A DNA stretch of 39,940 nucleotides from Nitrospirota bacterium (GTDB lineage: Bacteria > Nitrospirota > Thermodesulfovibrionia > Thermodesulfovibrionales > JdFR-88): positions 1-39,940 of the forward strand of contig JAJYJB010000013.1 of NCBI GenBank assembly GCA_021789735.1, written 5' to 3'. Under the pieces are notes generated by a model. That model was not told where the DNA came from and did no database searches. It saw only the letters and a list, made by a program, of their open reading frames with translations. The position numbers and the translations under genes are program-made. Each line of letters starts with the position of its first letter. Position 1 is the first letter of the stretch. Below are positions 15,275-24,316 of the stretch, piece by piece.

Positions 15275-17596
15275 ATGAGTTTTCTTGTAATCGTAGAGTC
15301 GCCCGCAAAGGCGCGCACGCTGAACAAGATCCTCGGAAAGGAATTTTCCGTTAAGGCGTCCGTAGGGCATATAAAGGACCTGCCGGAGAAGGAACTGGGC
15401 GTTGACAAGGAAAGGGATTTTGAGCCCAGGTATGTGATAATCCCGGGGAAAGAGAAAGTGGTAAGGGAGCTCAAGGCGGCCTCGAAGAAGGCCGAAAAGG
15501 TGTTCCTGGCCCCGGACCCGGACCGAGAGGGAGAGGCCATCGCGTACCATATCGCCTCGGAGCTGGGCGACGGAAAAGGCAGCAAGGCCAAAGACAAAAA
15601 ACTCTACAGGGTCAGCTTCCACGAGATCACCGAAAAGGCGGTGAGGGAGGCGATGGAGCACCCGGGAGAGATAGACGCCCACATGGTCGATGCCCAGCAG
15701 GCAAGGAGGGTGCTCGACCGGCTTGTGGGCTATGAGCTTTCCCCCCTGCTTTGGAGAAAGGTAAGGAAGGGGCTTAGCGCCGGGCGGGTGCAGTCGGTCG
15801 CGGTAAGGCTGGTGGTCGAGCGGGAGCGCGAGATAGAGGGGTTCAAGCAGGAGGAATACTGGTCCGTCGAGGGCATGTTCGCTCCGTCGAAGGATTTTCC
15901 TGAAAAAGCAGGCGCAGGTTTTTCCGCGAGGCTGCACACGCTGCACGGAGAGCCTGTCATTGAGCGGAACACGAGGACGGGAGAGAAGAAGTTTCTCCTT
16001 CGCACCGAGGAGGAGGCCCGGAGGGCGGCGGAGTTCGCCAGGGGCCTTGATTATGTGCTTGCCGGGGTCGAAAAAAAGCTCAGGAAGCGTTCCCCCGCGC
16101 CCCCCTTCATAACAAGCACGCTTCAGCAGGAGGCCTTCCAGCGCCTGCAGTTCTCGGCCAAAAAGACCATGGTCCTTGCCCAGCAGCTATATGAGGGCAT
16201 AGAGCTGGGCGAGGAGGGCTCCGTCGGCCTCATCACATACATGAGGACCGATTCGGTGAACGTGGCCCAGGAGGCGCAGCAGTGGTCCAGGGATCTGATA
16301 TCCGCCCGCTTCGGGGAAAAATATCTGCCTGAAAAACCCCCTAAATACAAGAGCAAGGCATCTGCGCAGGAGGCCCACGAGGCCATAAGGCCAACGTACA
16401 TGGAAAGGTCTCCGGAGGCGGTGAAGCCGTTTCTGTCAAAGGACCAGATCAGGCTCTACAGCCTCATCTGGAACAGGTTCCTGGCAAGCCAGATGGCACA
16501 CGCGCAGCTTGAGCAGACCGCGTTTACCATCTCCTCCACAGGAGATGGCAAAGAGGAAAAAGAAAAAAATGCGGCCGTCTTCAAGGCAAGCGGGACGGTC
16601 GTCAGGTTCGACGGGTTTTTGACCCTTTACAAGGACATCGCCAGCGAGGAGGAAGAGGGGCTTCTTCCCCCCCTGGAGGAAAACGAGGCGCTGAAACTCC
16701 TGGAGCTGAGGCCGGACCAGCATTTCACGCAGCCGCCGCCAAGGTACACCGAGGCAAGCCTCGTAAAGACCCTAGAGGAAAAGGGCATAGGGCGGCCCAG
16801 CACCTATGCGGCCATACTCTCGACCATTCAGGACAGGAAATATGTCACCAAGGAGGCGGGGAAGTTCAAGCCAACCGACCTGGGCGTCCTGGTAAATGAC
16901 CTTCTCGTGGAAAAGTTCCCTGAGCTCATGGACGTGGGCTTTACGGCCCGGATGGAAGACGAGCTGGACCAGATCGAGCAGGGCAAGATGAAGTGGCCCA
17001 AGGTGATAAGGGATTTTTATCAGCCCTTCAGCCAAGACCTTGAGACGGCCCTGAAGACGCCCGGCAAGGTGCGGCCCGAAGACGTCATGACGGAGGAGAA
17101 ATGTGAAAGCTGCGGGCTGCCGATGGTGAAGAGGTGGGGCAGGCACGGGTGGTTCCTGGCCTGCAGCGGCTACCCCGCTTGCCGCTTCACCCGTCCGCTT
17201 GATGGAGAGAAGCAGGCCGTGGAGCAGACAAGCGAGGTCTGCGAAAAATGCGGCGCCCCTATGGTGCTGCGCACCGGGAGGTTCGGAAAATTCCTTGCCT
17301 GCTCAAAATACCCTGAATGCAAGACCACCAAGCCCGTGTCCCTTGGCGTAAAGTGCCCTCTGGATGGCGGCGACGTCGTGGAGCGCCGCTCCAAGAAAGG
17401 GAGGCTCTTTTACAGCTGCGGCAACTATCCCAACTGCAAGTTCATATCGTGGTACCGCCCCGTGAACCGGGCCTGCCCCGCCTGCGGCAGCCCTTATCTT
17501 CTTGAGAAAAGGAGCAGGGAGGGCGCCACGGTATTCTGCCCGGAGAAGAGCTGCGGCTTCAAGGAAGAAAAAAGGGAGGAAACCTCCGGGGAGTAA
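15275..17596 (+). CDS. topA: DNA topoisomerase I (type IA)
   Basis: This 773-residue enzyme relaxes negatively supercoiled DNA. The TOPRIM domain has E8 in IVESPAKA and the acidic cluster APDPDREGE (D81, D83, E85). The catalytic tyrosine is Y322 in GLITYMRTDS. Four C-terminal zinc ribbons follow: CESCG, CEKCG, CPLDGG (with only part of the usual Cys set) and CPACG, each ending near CxxxxxC-type pairs. A GGAGAGCCAGGA lies before the ATG. The stop shares TAATG with the next gene's start. Confidence 0.96.
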   Translation: MSFLVIVESPAKARTLNKILGKEFSVKASVGHIKDLPEKELGVDKERDFEPRYVIIPGKEKVVRELKAASKKAEKVFLAPDPDREGEAIAYHIASELGDGKGSKAKDKKLYRVSFHEITEKAVREAMEHPGEIDAHMVDAQQARRVLDRLVGYELSPLLWRKVRKGLSAGRVQSVAVRLVVEREREIEGFKQEEYWSVEGMFAPSKDFPEKAGAGFSARLHTLHGEPVIERNTRTGEKKFLLRTEEEARRAAEFARGLDYVLAGVEKKLRKRSPAPPFITSTLQQEAFQRLQFSAKKTMVLAQQLYEGIELGEEGSVGLITYMRTDSVNVAQEAQQWSRDLISARFGEKYLPEKPPKYKSKASAQEAHEAIRPTYMERSPEAVKPFLSKDQIRLYSLIWNRFLASQMAHAQLEQTAFTISSTGDGKEEKEKNAAVFKASGTVVRFDGFLTLYKDIASEEEEGLLPPLEENEALKLLELRPDQHFTQPPPRYTEASLVKTLEEKGIGRPSTYAAILSTIQDRKYVTKEAGKFKPTDLGVLVNDLLVEKFPELMDVGFTARMEDELDQIEQGKMKWPKVIRDFYQPFSQDLETALKTPGKVRPEDVMTEEKCESCGLPMVKRWGRHGWFLACSGYPACRFTRPLDGEKQAVEQTSEVCEKCGAPMVLRTGRFGKFLACSKYPECKTTKPVSLGVKCPLDGGDVVERRSKKGRLFYSCGNYPNCKFISWYRPVNRACPACGSPYLLEKRSREGATVFCPEKSCGFKEEKREETSGE

Positions 17597-18264
17597 TGGC
17601 CGGTTTCCTGGCAGCAAAAAGGCCGGCGAAGCCCCCTTTTTTGATCGGCATATGCGGGGCCGGAAGCGGCTCCGGCAAGACCGCCATGGCCGAGGAGCTC
17701 CTGAGCGAGGCCGCGCGGCGCGGCGTGCCGGAGGTCAAGGCCTCCGCTTCGCACGACAATTTCAGGGAAACGCCTGGCGGCTCAGGACATCCGGCCGCAG
17801 GCCCCTGGGGGGCCATCAAGTTCACGAAGACGGGCATCTATACCTCCGTAGTGACCAGTCCCGAAGTCCTGCGTGAAGAAGGAAAAGACACTGCCAGGGT
17901 GCTTAAGGCCGGGGCCGTCCGCGCGGTCTGGGTCAGCAGCCCCGGCGGGGCCGACCTGGAAGAGGCCCTCCGCATGGCAATGGATCATCTGGAGGGGTGC
18001 AGCGTGGTCCTCGTGGAAGGCAACAGCGCCGTTGAGCTTTTAAAGCCCGATATTGTAATATTTATGAGCGCCTCTTTTTTCAAAAGCGGGGCGGAGGCCG
18101 CCCTGCGCGGGGCCGATATAGTGTTCCGGCCCGAAGGGGCCTGCATCCCCGCGGAGATCATAAGAAAAGACGCGGTCTTCTGCGGCAGCTTGGAGTTATG
18201 CGCGGATGAGGTGTTCAAGCGCATGCCTGGAATAGATGGGAAGGGGACTGTTACGGAAGACTGA
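17596..18264 (+). CDS. MobB-like P-loop NTPase
   Basis: This 222-residue protein has a Walker A motif, GAGSGSGKT, at about residues 21-29, followed by the KASASHDNF, KFTKTGIYTSVV, GKDTARVLKAGAVRAVWV and VLVEGNS segments. These resemble molybdopterin-guanine dinucleotide synthesis protein B, in which a GTP-binding P-loop precedes an HxxF and an aGA block. The P-loop family call is firm; the MobB role is tentative. It is coupled to topA by TAATG and to the next gene by TGATG. A link to molybdenum enzymes would fit the redox genes at 2-10 kb only if the NuoG-like fold binds cofactor. Confidence 0.65.
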   Translation: MAGFLAAKRPAKPPFLIGICGAGSGSGKTAMAEELLSEAARRGVPEVKASASHDNFRETPGGSGHPAAGPWGAIKFTKTGIYTSVVTSPEVLREEGKDTARVLKAGAVRAVWVSSPGGADLEEALRMAMDHLEGCSVVLVEGNSAVELLKPDIVIFMSASFFKSGAEAALRGADIVFRPEGACIPAEIIRKDAVFCGSLELCADEVFKRMPGIDGKGTVTED

Positions 18265-19079
18265 TGGGCTCAATAATATTTGACATAAGCCTCGCCTTTT
18301 ATTTCTGCGCGATGCTTTTCTCCTTCCTGGACCTCTCAAGAAGCACAAAGACCTTCCCAAAGCTCATGCTGCTATCGGCGGCCATCGGCTTTGGTTTCCA
18401 CACGGTCTACATCTTTTACAGGGGTTTTTCCATGGGGCATGTGCCTTTCGTAGACCCCAGGGAGGCGACATCTTTTTTTGCATGGTGCATATTCCTGCTT
18501 TTTTTCATCCTGGAGTACCGTTACAAGCTGGGGCTCCTGGGTTCTTTCATAACGCCCATGGCCTTTCTCCTGATGTTCGTCTCGTTCATCCTGCCCCCGG
18601 AGGCGAAGCCGCTGCCCCCGATGCTAAGGAGCGATTGGCTGGGGGTGCACACCGTCTTTGCCTTTTTGGCCAACGCGGCATTTGCGCTGGCCGCAGGGGT
18701 GGGGGTCATGTACCTGGTGCAGGAGCATTATGTGAAGAGCAAGCGGCTTGGGGGACTGTTCTCACGGCTCCCGTCCCTTCATATGCTTGACGAGATCAAC
18801 TACAGGCTGGTTACCGTTGGGTTTCCCCTCTTCACGGTCGCGATAATAAGCGGCTCCATATGGGCGGACAACGCCTGGGGCAGTTACATAAGCTGGGAAC
18901 CCAGGCAGGTATGGGCCCTGGTCACCTGGCTTATCTTCGGCATCGTGCTGCACGCCAGGCTCCAGCGGGGCTGGCGCGGCAAGAGGGCGGCGGCCCTTTC
19001 CATCCTGGGCTTTCTGACCATCATCGGGGCCTTTGCCGGGTTGGCCCTACTGCAGAAGGGGCAGCATGTTTTTCTATGA
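18264..19079 (+). CDS. CcsA/HemX-type cytochrome c assembly membrane protein
   Basis: This 271-residue protein has eight predicted membrane segments and the tryptophan-rich WWD signature, SIWADNAWGSYISWEPRQVW, in the second half. Conserved His residues lie near GHVPFVDPREATSF, VHTVFAFLAN and VLHARL. This family carries haem across the membrane for attachment to apocytochromes (system II); members next to hemA are often called HemX. TGATG overlap with the MobB-like gene and 12 bases to hemA put it in the haem operon. Confidence 0.82.
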   Translation: MGSIIFDISLAFYFCAMLFSFLDLSRSTKTFPKLMLLSAAIGFGFHTVYIFYRGFSMGHVPFVDPREATSFFAWCIFLLFFILEYRYKLGLLGSFITPMAFLLMFVSFILPPEAKPLPPMLRSDWLGVHTVFAFLANAAFALAAGVGVMYLVQEHYVKSKRLGGLFSRLPSLHMLDEINYRLVTVGFPLFTVAIISGSIWADNAWGSYISWEPRQVWALVTWLIFGIVLHARLQRGWRGKRAAALSILGFLTIIGAFAGLALLQKGQHVFL

Positions 19080-19091
19080 GGGCTGCCTTTC

Positions 19092-20351
19092 ATGAAGGTT
19101 CTTGTTGCGGGATTAAACCACAAGAGCGCTGACGTAGAGGTAAGGGAGAAGCTGGCCTTTACCGGAGAGAAGATGGGGCAGGGCCTGGAGGCCCTGCTGG
19201 CACTGTCCCGGGTGAAAGAGGCCATGATAATCTCCACCTGCAACCGTGTGGAGATATACATGGGCGTCGATGAGCCGGAGGAGGCCACCCGCCAGGTAAA
19301 GCGTTTCATAAGCTCCTTCCATTCCATACCGGAGGGGCTTCTTGACAAGGCCCTTTATTTCCATACGGATTCCGAGGCTGTAAGGCACATCTTCCGCGTG
19401 GCCTCGAGCCTGGACTCCATGGTGGTTGGAGAGCCCCAGATACTGGGGCAGGTCAAGGACTCCTTCCAGCTTGCCCTGGACAGGAAGACAACGGGCGTGC
19501 TTATGAACAAGCTCATGAAAAAGGCCATCTCGGTGGCCAAAAGGGTGCGCACGGAGACCAGGGTCGCCGAGAACGCCGTCTCCATAAGTTTTGCCGCCGT
19601 GGAGCTTGCAAGGAAGATATTCAACGACCTGGTGGACAAGTCCGTCCTGCTGCTTGGCGCGGGAGAGATGGCGGAGCTGGCCGCGCGGCACCTGATGAAC
19701 AACGGGGTAAAGGAGATAGTGGTGGCCAACAGGACCTACGAAAGGGGATGCGAGCTTGCCCAGGACTTCAAGGGCAGGGCGGTGCCTTTTTCGGGCTTCA
19801 AGGACGAGATGGTCCGCTCGGACATTGTGCTTTGCTCCACGGGGGCCCCAAATTACGTTGTGTTCAAGCAGGACCTCCATAACATAATGAAGGAGCGCAA
19901 GCAGCGCCCCGTTTTCCTGATAGACATATCGGTGCCCAGGAACATCGACCCTAAGATAAACGGCCTGGAAAACGTCTACCTGTACGACGTGGACGACCTC
20001 CAGGGGGTTGTGGACTCGAACAAAAACGAGCGGAACAAGGAGGCGCAGAAGGCCGAGGACATCATAAGCGGCGAGGTGGAGGTGTTTGAGCGCTGGGTGG
20101 CTTCCCTCCAGAGCATACCCACCGTGGTGGCCCTGAGGCAGAAGGCCCAGAGGATAAGCGAGGCGGAGCTCGAGAGGCTGTTTAACCGGCTGGAGCTCGA
20201 TGAGAGGCAGCAGGGCGCCGTCCGGCAGATGGCTTCGGCCATCGTCAACAAGCTTATCCATTCACCCACGGCCGCCCTCAAGGAAGACGTCGAGGAGAGG
20301 GACCAAGTTGTAGCCATGATTAGAAAACTCTACGACCTGAACGGAGACTGA
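19092..20351 (+). CDS. hemA: Glutamyl-tRNA reductase
   Basis: This enzyme (419 residues) reduces glutamyl-tRNA to glutamate-1-semialdehyde, the first step of the C5 route to tetrapyrroles. The catalytic Cys is C50 in STCNRVEIY. The LDSMVVGEPQILGQVK block, the NADPH-binding VLLLGAGEMAEL and the VANRTYERG segment are visible, and a long C-terminal dimerisation helix follows. It is followed by hemC directly at the stop codon, with no gap. Confidence 0.96.
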   Translation: MKVLVAGLNHKSADVEVREKLAFTGEKMGQGLEALLALSRVKEAMIISTCNRVEIYMGVDEPEEATRQVKRFISSFHSIPEGLLDKALYFHTDSEAVRHIFRVASSLDSMVVGEPQILGQVKDSFQLALDRKTTGVLMNKLMKKAISVAKRVRTETRVAENAVSISFAAVELARKIFNDLVDKSVLLLGAGEMAELAARHLMNNGVKEIVVANRTYERGCELAQDFKGRAVPFSGFKDEMVRSDIVLCSTGAPNYVVFKQDLHNIMKERKQRPVFLIDISVPRNIDPKINGLENVYLYDVDDLQGVVDSNKNERNKEAQKAEDIISGEVEVFERWVASLQSIPTVVALRQKAQRISEAELERLFNRLELDERQQGAVRQMASAIVNKLIHSPTAALKEDVEERDQVVAMIRKLYDLNGD

Positions 20352-21323
20352 ATGAAAAAGCTGGTCATCGGAACACGCGGCAGCAAACTCGCCCTCTGGC
20401 AGGCCCGGTGGGTTGAATCCGAGCTCAAGAAACTGGAGCCGTCCCTTGAGATCGAGCTTAACATAATAAAGACGACCGGAGACAAGATACTGGATGTGGC
20501 GCTCGCGCAGGTGGGCGGGAAGGGGCTTTTCGTCAAGGAGATAGAGGAAGCGCTGCTCGAACGGAGGGCGGACATTGCCGTGCACAGCATGAAGGACGTG
20601 CCGACGGAACTGCCCTGCGAGCTCCACCTTGCGGCTATCTGCAAGCGGGAAAACCCGGGAGACGCCTTTGTCTGCGGGAAGAGAAGGAACATTAAAAGGC
20701 TTGCGGACCTGCCCGAAGGCGCGCACATAGGCACAAGCAGCCTCAGGCGCACCTGCCAGCTCCTTAAGTCGAGGCCGGACCTCAGGATAAGCAGCCTCAG
20801 AGGGAACCTGGACACAAGGCTCAGGAAACTGGACGAGGGGGAATACGACGCCATCGTGCTTGCGGTTGCCGGGATGAAGCGGCTCGGGTTCGAGGACAGG
20901 ATAACGGAGGCCATTCCTGCCGATGTCATGCTGCCCGCGATAGGGCAGGGGGCGGTGGGCATAGAGTGCAGGCGCGAGGACCCGGAGGTGAACGGGCTTG
21001 TTGCCCGCCTGAACCACCATGAGACCGCTGTTGCCGTAAGGGCGGAGAGGGCATTCCTTCTCAGGCTCGAGGGGGGCTGCCAGGTGCCGATAGCCGCATA
21101 CGCCAGGTTCGATTCCACCGGGAAAAAGCTCATCATGGACGGCCTGGTCGGAGACCCTTCCGGCTCCAGGACGATAAAGGAGGGCGTTGAAGGCGACCCG
21201 GCCGGGGCCGAAAGCCTGGGCATAGGACTTGCCGAATCCCTTATTAAACAGGGGGCGGGAGAGATACTTGCCCGTGTCTACGGCAAAGATATACCCTCCG
21301 TTGGAAACGATATCGCCACATAG
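20352..21323 (+). CDS. hemC: Porphobilinogen deaminase
   Basis: Hydroxymethylbilane synthase (323 residues) polymerises four porphobilinogen units. The N-terminal GTRGSKLALWQA, the VHSMKDVPTELP segment with catalytic Asp82, the GTSSLRRTCQL arginine region and C243 in LEGGCQVP, which holds the dipyrromethane cofactor, are present. The gene is complete. The usual hemD neighbour is missing; nadD follows by a one-base overlap. Confidence 0.96.
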   Translation: MKKLVIGTRGSKLALWQARWVESELKKLEPSLEIELNIIKTTGDKILDVALAQVGGKGLFVKEIEEALLERRADIAVHSMKDVPTELPCELHLAAICKRENPGDAFVCGKRRNIKRLADLPEGAHIGTSSLRRTCQLLKSRPDLRISSLRGNLDTRLRKLDEGEYDAIVLAVAGMKRLGFEDRITEAIPADVMLPAIGQGAVGIECRREDPEVNGLVARLNHHETAVAVRAERAFLLRLEGGCQVPIAAYARFDSTGKKLIMDGLVGDPSGSRTIKEGVEGDPAGAESLGIGLAESLIKQGAGEILARVYGKDIPSVGNDIAT

Positions 21324-22072
21324 TGGAGAGGGGACAGGAAAAACAGCAAGGAAAACGGAGGCCGGAAAAAAGGCTGAAGGAGCGGAAAAGGCCATCCGGC
21401 ATTGGCATAATCGGCGGCACGTTCAATCCCGTGCACCTGGGCCACCTGAGGGTGGCCGAAGAGGTGAGGGAGACAATGGGGCTTGAAAAGGTGCTGTTTG
21501 TGCCTGCCGGCACCCCGCCCCTGAAGGGCAGCTCCGGGCTGGTCCCCGCGCGCAAGCGGCTGGAAATGGTGAAGCTGGCCGTGGCGGGCAACCCCTTCTT
21601 TGAGGCCTCGGACCTTGAGTGCGGCAAGCCCGGCCCTTCCTACACGGTAAACACCATTGAAAAGCTTTCGGAAATGCATCCGGGGCGCAGGCTTTTTTTT
21701 ATCACCGGGACCGACGTTTTCCTGGACCTTCATCTGTGGTGGAGGCCGGACAGGCTTATCGAGCTTGCGGACTTCGTGGTAGTGTCGCGGCCCGGCTATA
21801 CCTTCGCGGGCGTGCCCGGTTCGCCTTTTGTCCTTAAGGAGAAAGACCTGTCAAAAAAGAAAAGGCAGATAGCCGCCCTCGAGGCGCAACCGACAGGCAG
21901 GCCGGTGCGGCTGAGGCTCGCAAGCGGCAGGGTGCTGCACCTTGTAAAGGTGACGGGGCTTGATATAGCGGCAAGGCAGATAAGGGCGCTGCTTAAGGCC
22001 GGCAGAAGTCCCAGATACCTGTTGCCAGAACAAGTCCTATCTTTTATAATTCAGAACAAAATAAAATTTTGA
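21323..22072 (+). CDS. nadD: Nicotinate-nucleotide adenylyltransferase
   Basis: NadD adenylates nicotinate mononucleotide in NAD synthesis. The nucleotidyltransferase motifs GGTFNPVHLGHL, SYTVNTIEKL, ITGTDVFLDLHLWW and a C-terminal RxxLKAGRSPRYLLP (an ISSTxxR-like position) are clear. The GTG start at 21323, sharing one base with the hemC stop, gives a 26-residue, Lys/Arg-rich N-terminal extension before IGIIGGTFNP. No better start lies between it and the first motif, so the extension may be real or the true start may be a rare codon. Confidence 0.93.
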   Translation: MERGQEKQQGKRRPEKRLKERKRPSGIGIIGGTFNPVHLGHLRVAEEVRETMGLEKVLFVPAGTPPLKGSSGLVPARKRLEMVKLAVAGNPFFEASDLECGKPGPSYTVNTIEKLSEMHPGRRLFFITGTDVFLDLHLWWRPDRLIELADFVVVSRPGYTFAGVPGSPFVLKEKDLSKKKRQIAALEAQPTGRPVRLRLASGRVLHLVKVTGLDIAARQIRALLKAGRSPRYLLPEQVLSFIIQNKIKF

Positions 22073-22115
22073 TTTTTTTTGATTTTTGATTTCAGACCTT
22101 CAGGCGGGTAAATTT

Positions 22116-22529
22116 TTGACACAGGTTAAAAACAAGAAAGAGGATCTGGACAGCAAGGGCAAGGCGCTCCTCATAGCGGGGCTTGCCGCCGACAAGAAGG
22201 CATCGGACGTGACGGTGCTGGACATGGAGGGGCTGACCTCGTTCACCGAGTATTTTGTGATCTGCTCAGGCACGAGCTCCACCCAGGTGAAGACCATCTC
22301 CGACCATATCGTGGAGACGCTCAAGGCCAGGGGCATAAGGCCGATGGGGGTGGAGGGGGTCTCGAACGCCAAATGGATACTCATAGACTTTGCGGACGTT
22401 GTGGTGCACATCTTCGATGAGGAGACCAGGGCCTTCTACGAGTTGGAGAAGCTCTGGCTCGATGCCCCGCACCTGGAGGCGCCGGGCGGCCCAGGGGCCC
22501 CGGCGGACGAAGCCGGGAAGCAGGGATGA
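22116..22529 (+). CDS. rsfS: Ribosomal silencing factor RsfS
   Basis: This protein (Iojap/RsfS family, 137 residues) binds L14 and blocks subunit joining during starvation. The core VLDMEGLTSFTEYFVI and the C-terminal KWILIDFADVVVHIF are diagnostic. A TTG at 22086 opens the frame, but the TTG at 22116 has AGGCGGG 7 bases upstream and is preferred. It overlaps rlmH by ATGA. The C-terminus has a Pro/Gly/Ala-rich tail. Confidence 0.9.
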   Translation: MTQVKNKKEDLDSKGKALLIAGLAADKKASDVTVLDMEGLTSFTEYFVICSGTSSTQVKTISDHIVETLKARGIRPMGVEGVSNAKWILIDFADVVVHIFDEETRAFYELEKLWLDAPHLEAPGGPGAPADEAGKQG

Positions 22530-23005
22530 AGATAAGCCTCTTCTGGGTTGGCAGGACCAGGGAGAAGTTCATAAAAGAGGCCATAAAAAAGTATATTAAG
22601 GACATCGGGACGATGGCGGACATAGAGGTCATGGAGATAAAAGAGGAAAAAGGCGCGGGGCCGGATGGCCGGGGCGCGTTTTTTTCTGCGGGGCTGCGCA
22701 GGGAAGGCGAAAGGATACTCAGGCAGGCCGGGGATTTTTTCATCCTGCTCGATGAGGCCGGAAAGAAGATGAGCTCCGTGGAGTTTGCGGAGCTGCTCCG
22801 GGAGCGGCTCCTGGACAGGGGGGCCACTTGCCGGTTCGTCGTGGGCGGGCCCTTCGGCGTTTCCTCCCAGGTGAAGGAGGCCGCCTCCATGAGGCTTTCT
22901 CTCTCTCCGATGACATTTCCCCACGAGCTGGCCAGGGTGGTGCTCCTTGAGCAGATCTACCGCGGGCTAAGCATCATAAAAGGCAGGGGGTACCATCACG
23001 CCTAG
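22526..23005 (+). CDS. rlmH: 23S rRNA pseudouridine-1915 N3-methyltransferase
   Basis: A SPOUT-class methyltransferase (159 residues) that modifies helix 69 of 23S rRNA. The trefoil-knot motifs VVGGPFGVSSQV and LSLSPMTFPHELARVVLLEQ are present, with the YRGLSIIKGRGYHH C-terminus. It is coupled to rsfS by ATGA, which is a common pairing. Confidence 0.94.
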   Translation: MKISLFWVGRTREKFIKEAIKKYIKDIGTMADIEVMEIKEEKGAGPDGRGAFFSAGLRREGERILRQAGDFFILLDEAGKKMSSVEFAELLRERLLDRGATCRFVVGGPFGVSSQVKEAASMRLSLSPMTFPHELARVVLLEQIYRGLSIIKGRGYHHA

Positions 23006-23008
23006 GCC

Positions 23009-24316
23009 ATGAGCAAGATATCGGTTTTCATACTGGCGGTCTTTTTTGGCGTTGTGGCCCTGTTTTCCATCTACAACTACGATACCACGCTGATACATGT
23101 TCCCTTTTCCGGCACGTACTCGGTTCCAAAGATCGGGCTTATCCTTTTCTCCGTGATCTCGGGGGTCTTCCTGATGCTCATCCTTGTTGCGCTCAGGGAC
23201 ACCAGGCGCTACATAGACAACTATAGCCACGTCAAAAGGCAGAAAAAAGAGGAGTGGCTTGAGGGGCTTTATTCGAAGGCCATAAACCAGATACTGGCAA
23301 ACAACAGGGAGGGGGCAAGGGAGATACTGGAGACCATACTGGGCCAGGCCCCGGAGCATACGGACGCCCTTCTGAGGATGGGGGACATATACGCCTTTTC
23401 CAGCCAGCATGAAAAGGCAGCGGAGCACTACAAACGCGCGCTTGCCTCATCCGATGGGAAGAGCATGGAAGCGCTCCTCCTGCTCGAGCAGGAGATGGAG
23501 GCCCTTTCCAGATGGGACAGCGCTCTCAATTACGCGGAGCAGATACTGGAGCAGGACCCGGAAAACCTTTCCGCCCTTGAAAGGAAACGCTCCATCCTTG
23601 AGAAGATGGAGCGCTGGGCGGACCTGGTGGAGGTGCAAAGGGCGATACTCAAACTGGAGCACCTGCCTGAGCGCAAGGCCGAGGAGGCGAGACTGAGCGG
23701 ATACAGGTATGAGCACGCAAGGCAGCTGCTTGAGGCAAACGACCTGGAGCGTTCGGGGAAACTGTTCAGGATGGTGCTCAAGTACGAAAAGGAGTTCATA
23801 CCTTCCTACCTTGGAGCGGCTGAAGTGCTCCTGGGCCAGGGAGAAGACGAGCAGGCGGTGGAATTTCTGGAGAGGGGCTATGCCCAGACCTGTTCCGTCA
23901 TCCTGCTTGCGAGGCTTGAGGACCTGCTTATAAACAAAGGGGAGCCGGAGCGGATAATCAAGCTCTACCAAAACACCCTTATCGGCAATCCGAACGACTC
24001 GCTCCTTAAATTCCTGATGGCCAAGCTTTACTACCGCCTTGAGATGATCGACGACGCCCTTGAAAGCCTGAAGGGGCTTGAGTCCGTCGAGAACTACCCC
24101 GCCGTCAGCAGCCTCATGGGGGAGCTCTACATGAGGCGCGAACGCTATGAAAAGGCCGCCCGCGCCTTCAAAAAGGCGGCCGAGATGCAGCCCAGCAGGC
24201 TTTTCTACAGCTGCAGCTCCTGCGGGCACCTCTCCGCGGAATGGTCCGGCAGGTGCCCCGGATGCGGTAAATGGAACTCCTACAGGTTTGATATCTATGG
24301 AAGAAGCAAGCTTTAA
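23009..24316 (+). CDS. LapA/LapB-like membrane TPR protein with rubredoxin-type tail
   Basis: This 435-residue protein has two N-terminal membrane segments (about 5-25 and 41-63), like the small LapA (DUF1049) domain. It continues into TPR repeats (about 85-405) and a C-terminal Cys4 zinc/rubredoxin-like knuckle with CSSCG and CPGCGKW. LapB (YciM) in E. coli controls LpxC and lipopolysaccharide synthesis and has the same TPR plus rubredoxin layout after one membrane segment. The fusion with a LapA-like module is visible in a single frame. Its role here may be envelope assembly or quality control. The next gene begins 20 bases before its stop. Confidence 0.8.
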   Translation: MSKISVFILAVFFGVVALFSIYNYDTTLIHVPFSGTYSVPKIGLILFSVISGVFLMLILVALRDTRRYIDNYSHVKRQKKEEWLEGLYSKAINQILANNREGAREILETILGQAPEHTDALLRMGDIYAFSSQHEKAAEHYKRALASSDGKSMEALLLLEQEMEALSRWDSALNYAEQILEQDPENLSALERKRSILEKMERWADLVEVQRAILKLEHLPERKAEEARLSGYRYEHARQLLEANDLERSGKLFRMVLKYEKEFIPSYLGAAEVLLGQGEDEQAVEFLERGYAQTCSVILLARLEDLLINKGEPERIIKLYQNTLIGNPNDSLLKFLMAKLYYRLEMIDDALESLKGLESVENYPAVSSLMGELYMRRERYEKAARAFKKAAEMQPSRLFYSCSSCGHLSAEWSGRCPGCGKWNSYRFDIYGRSKL

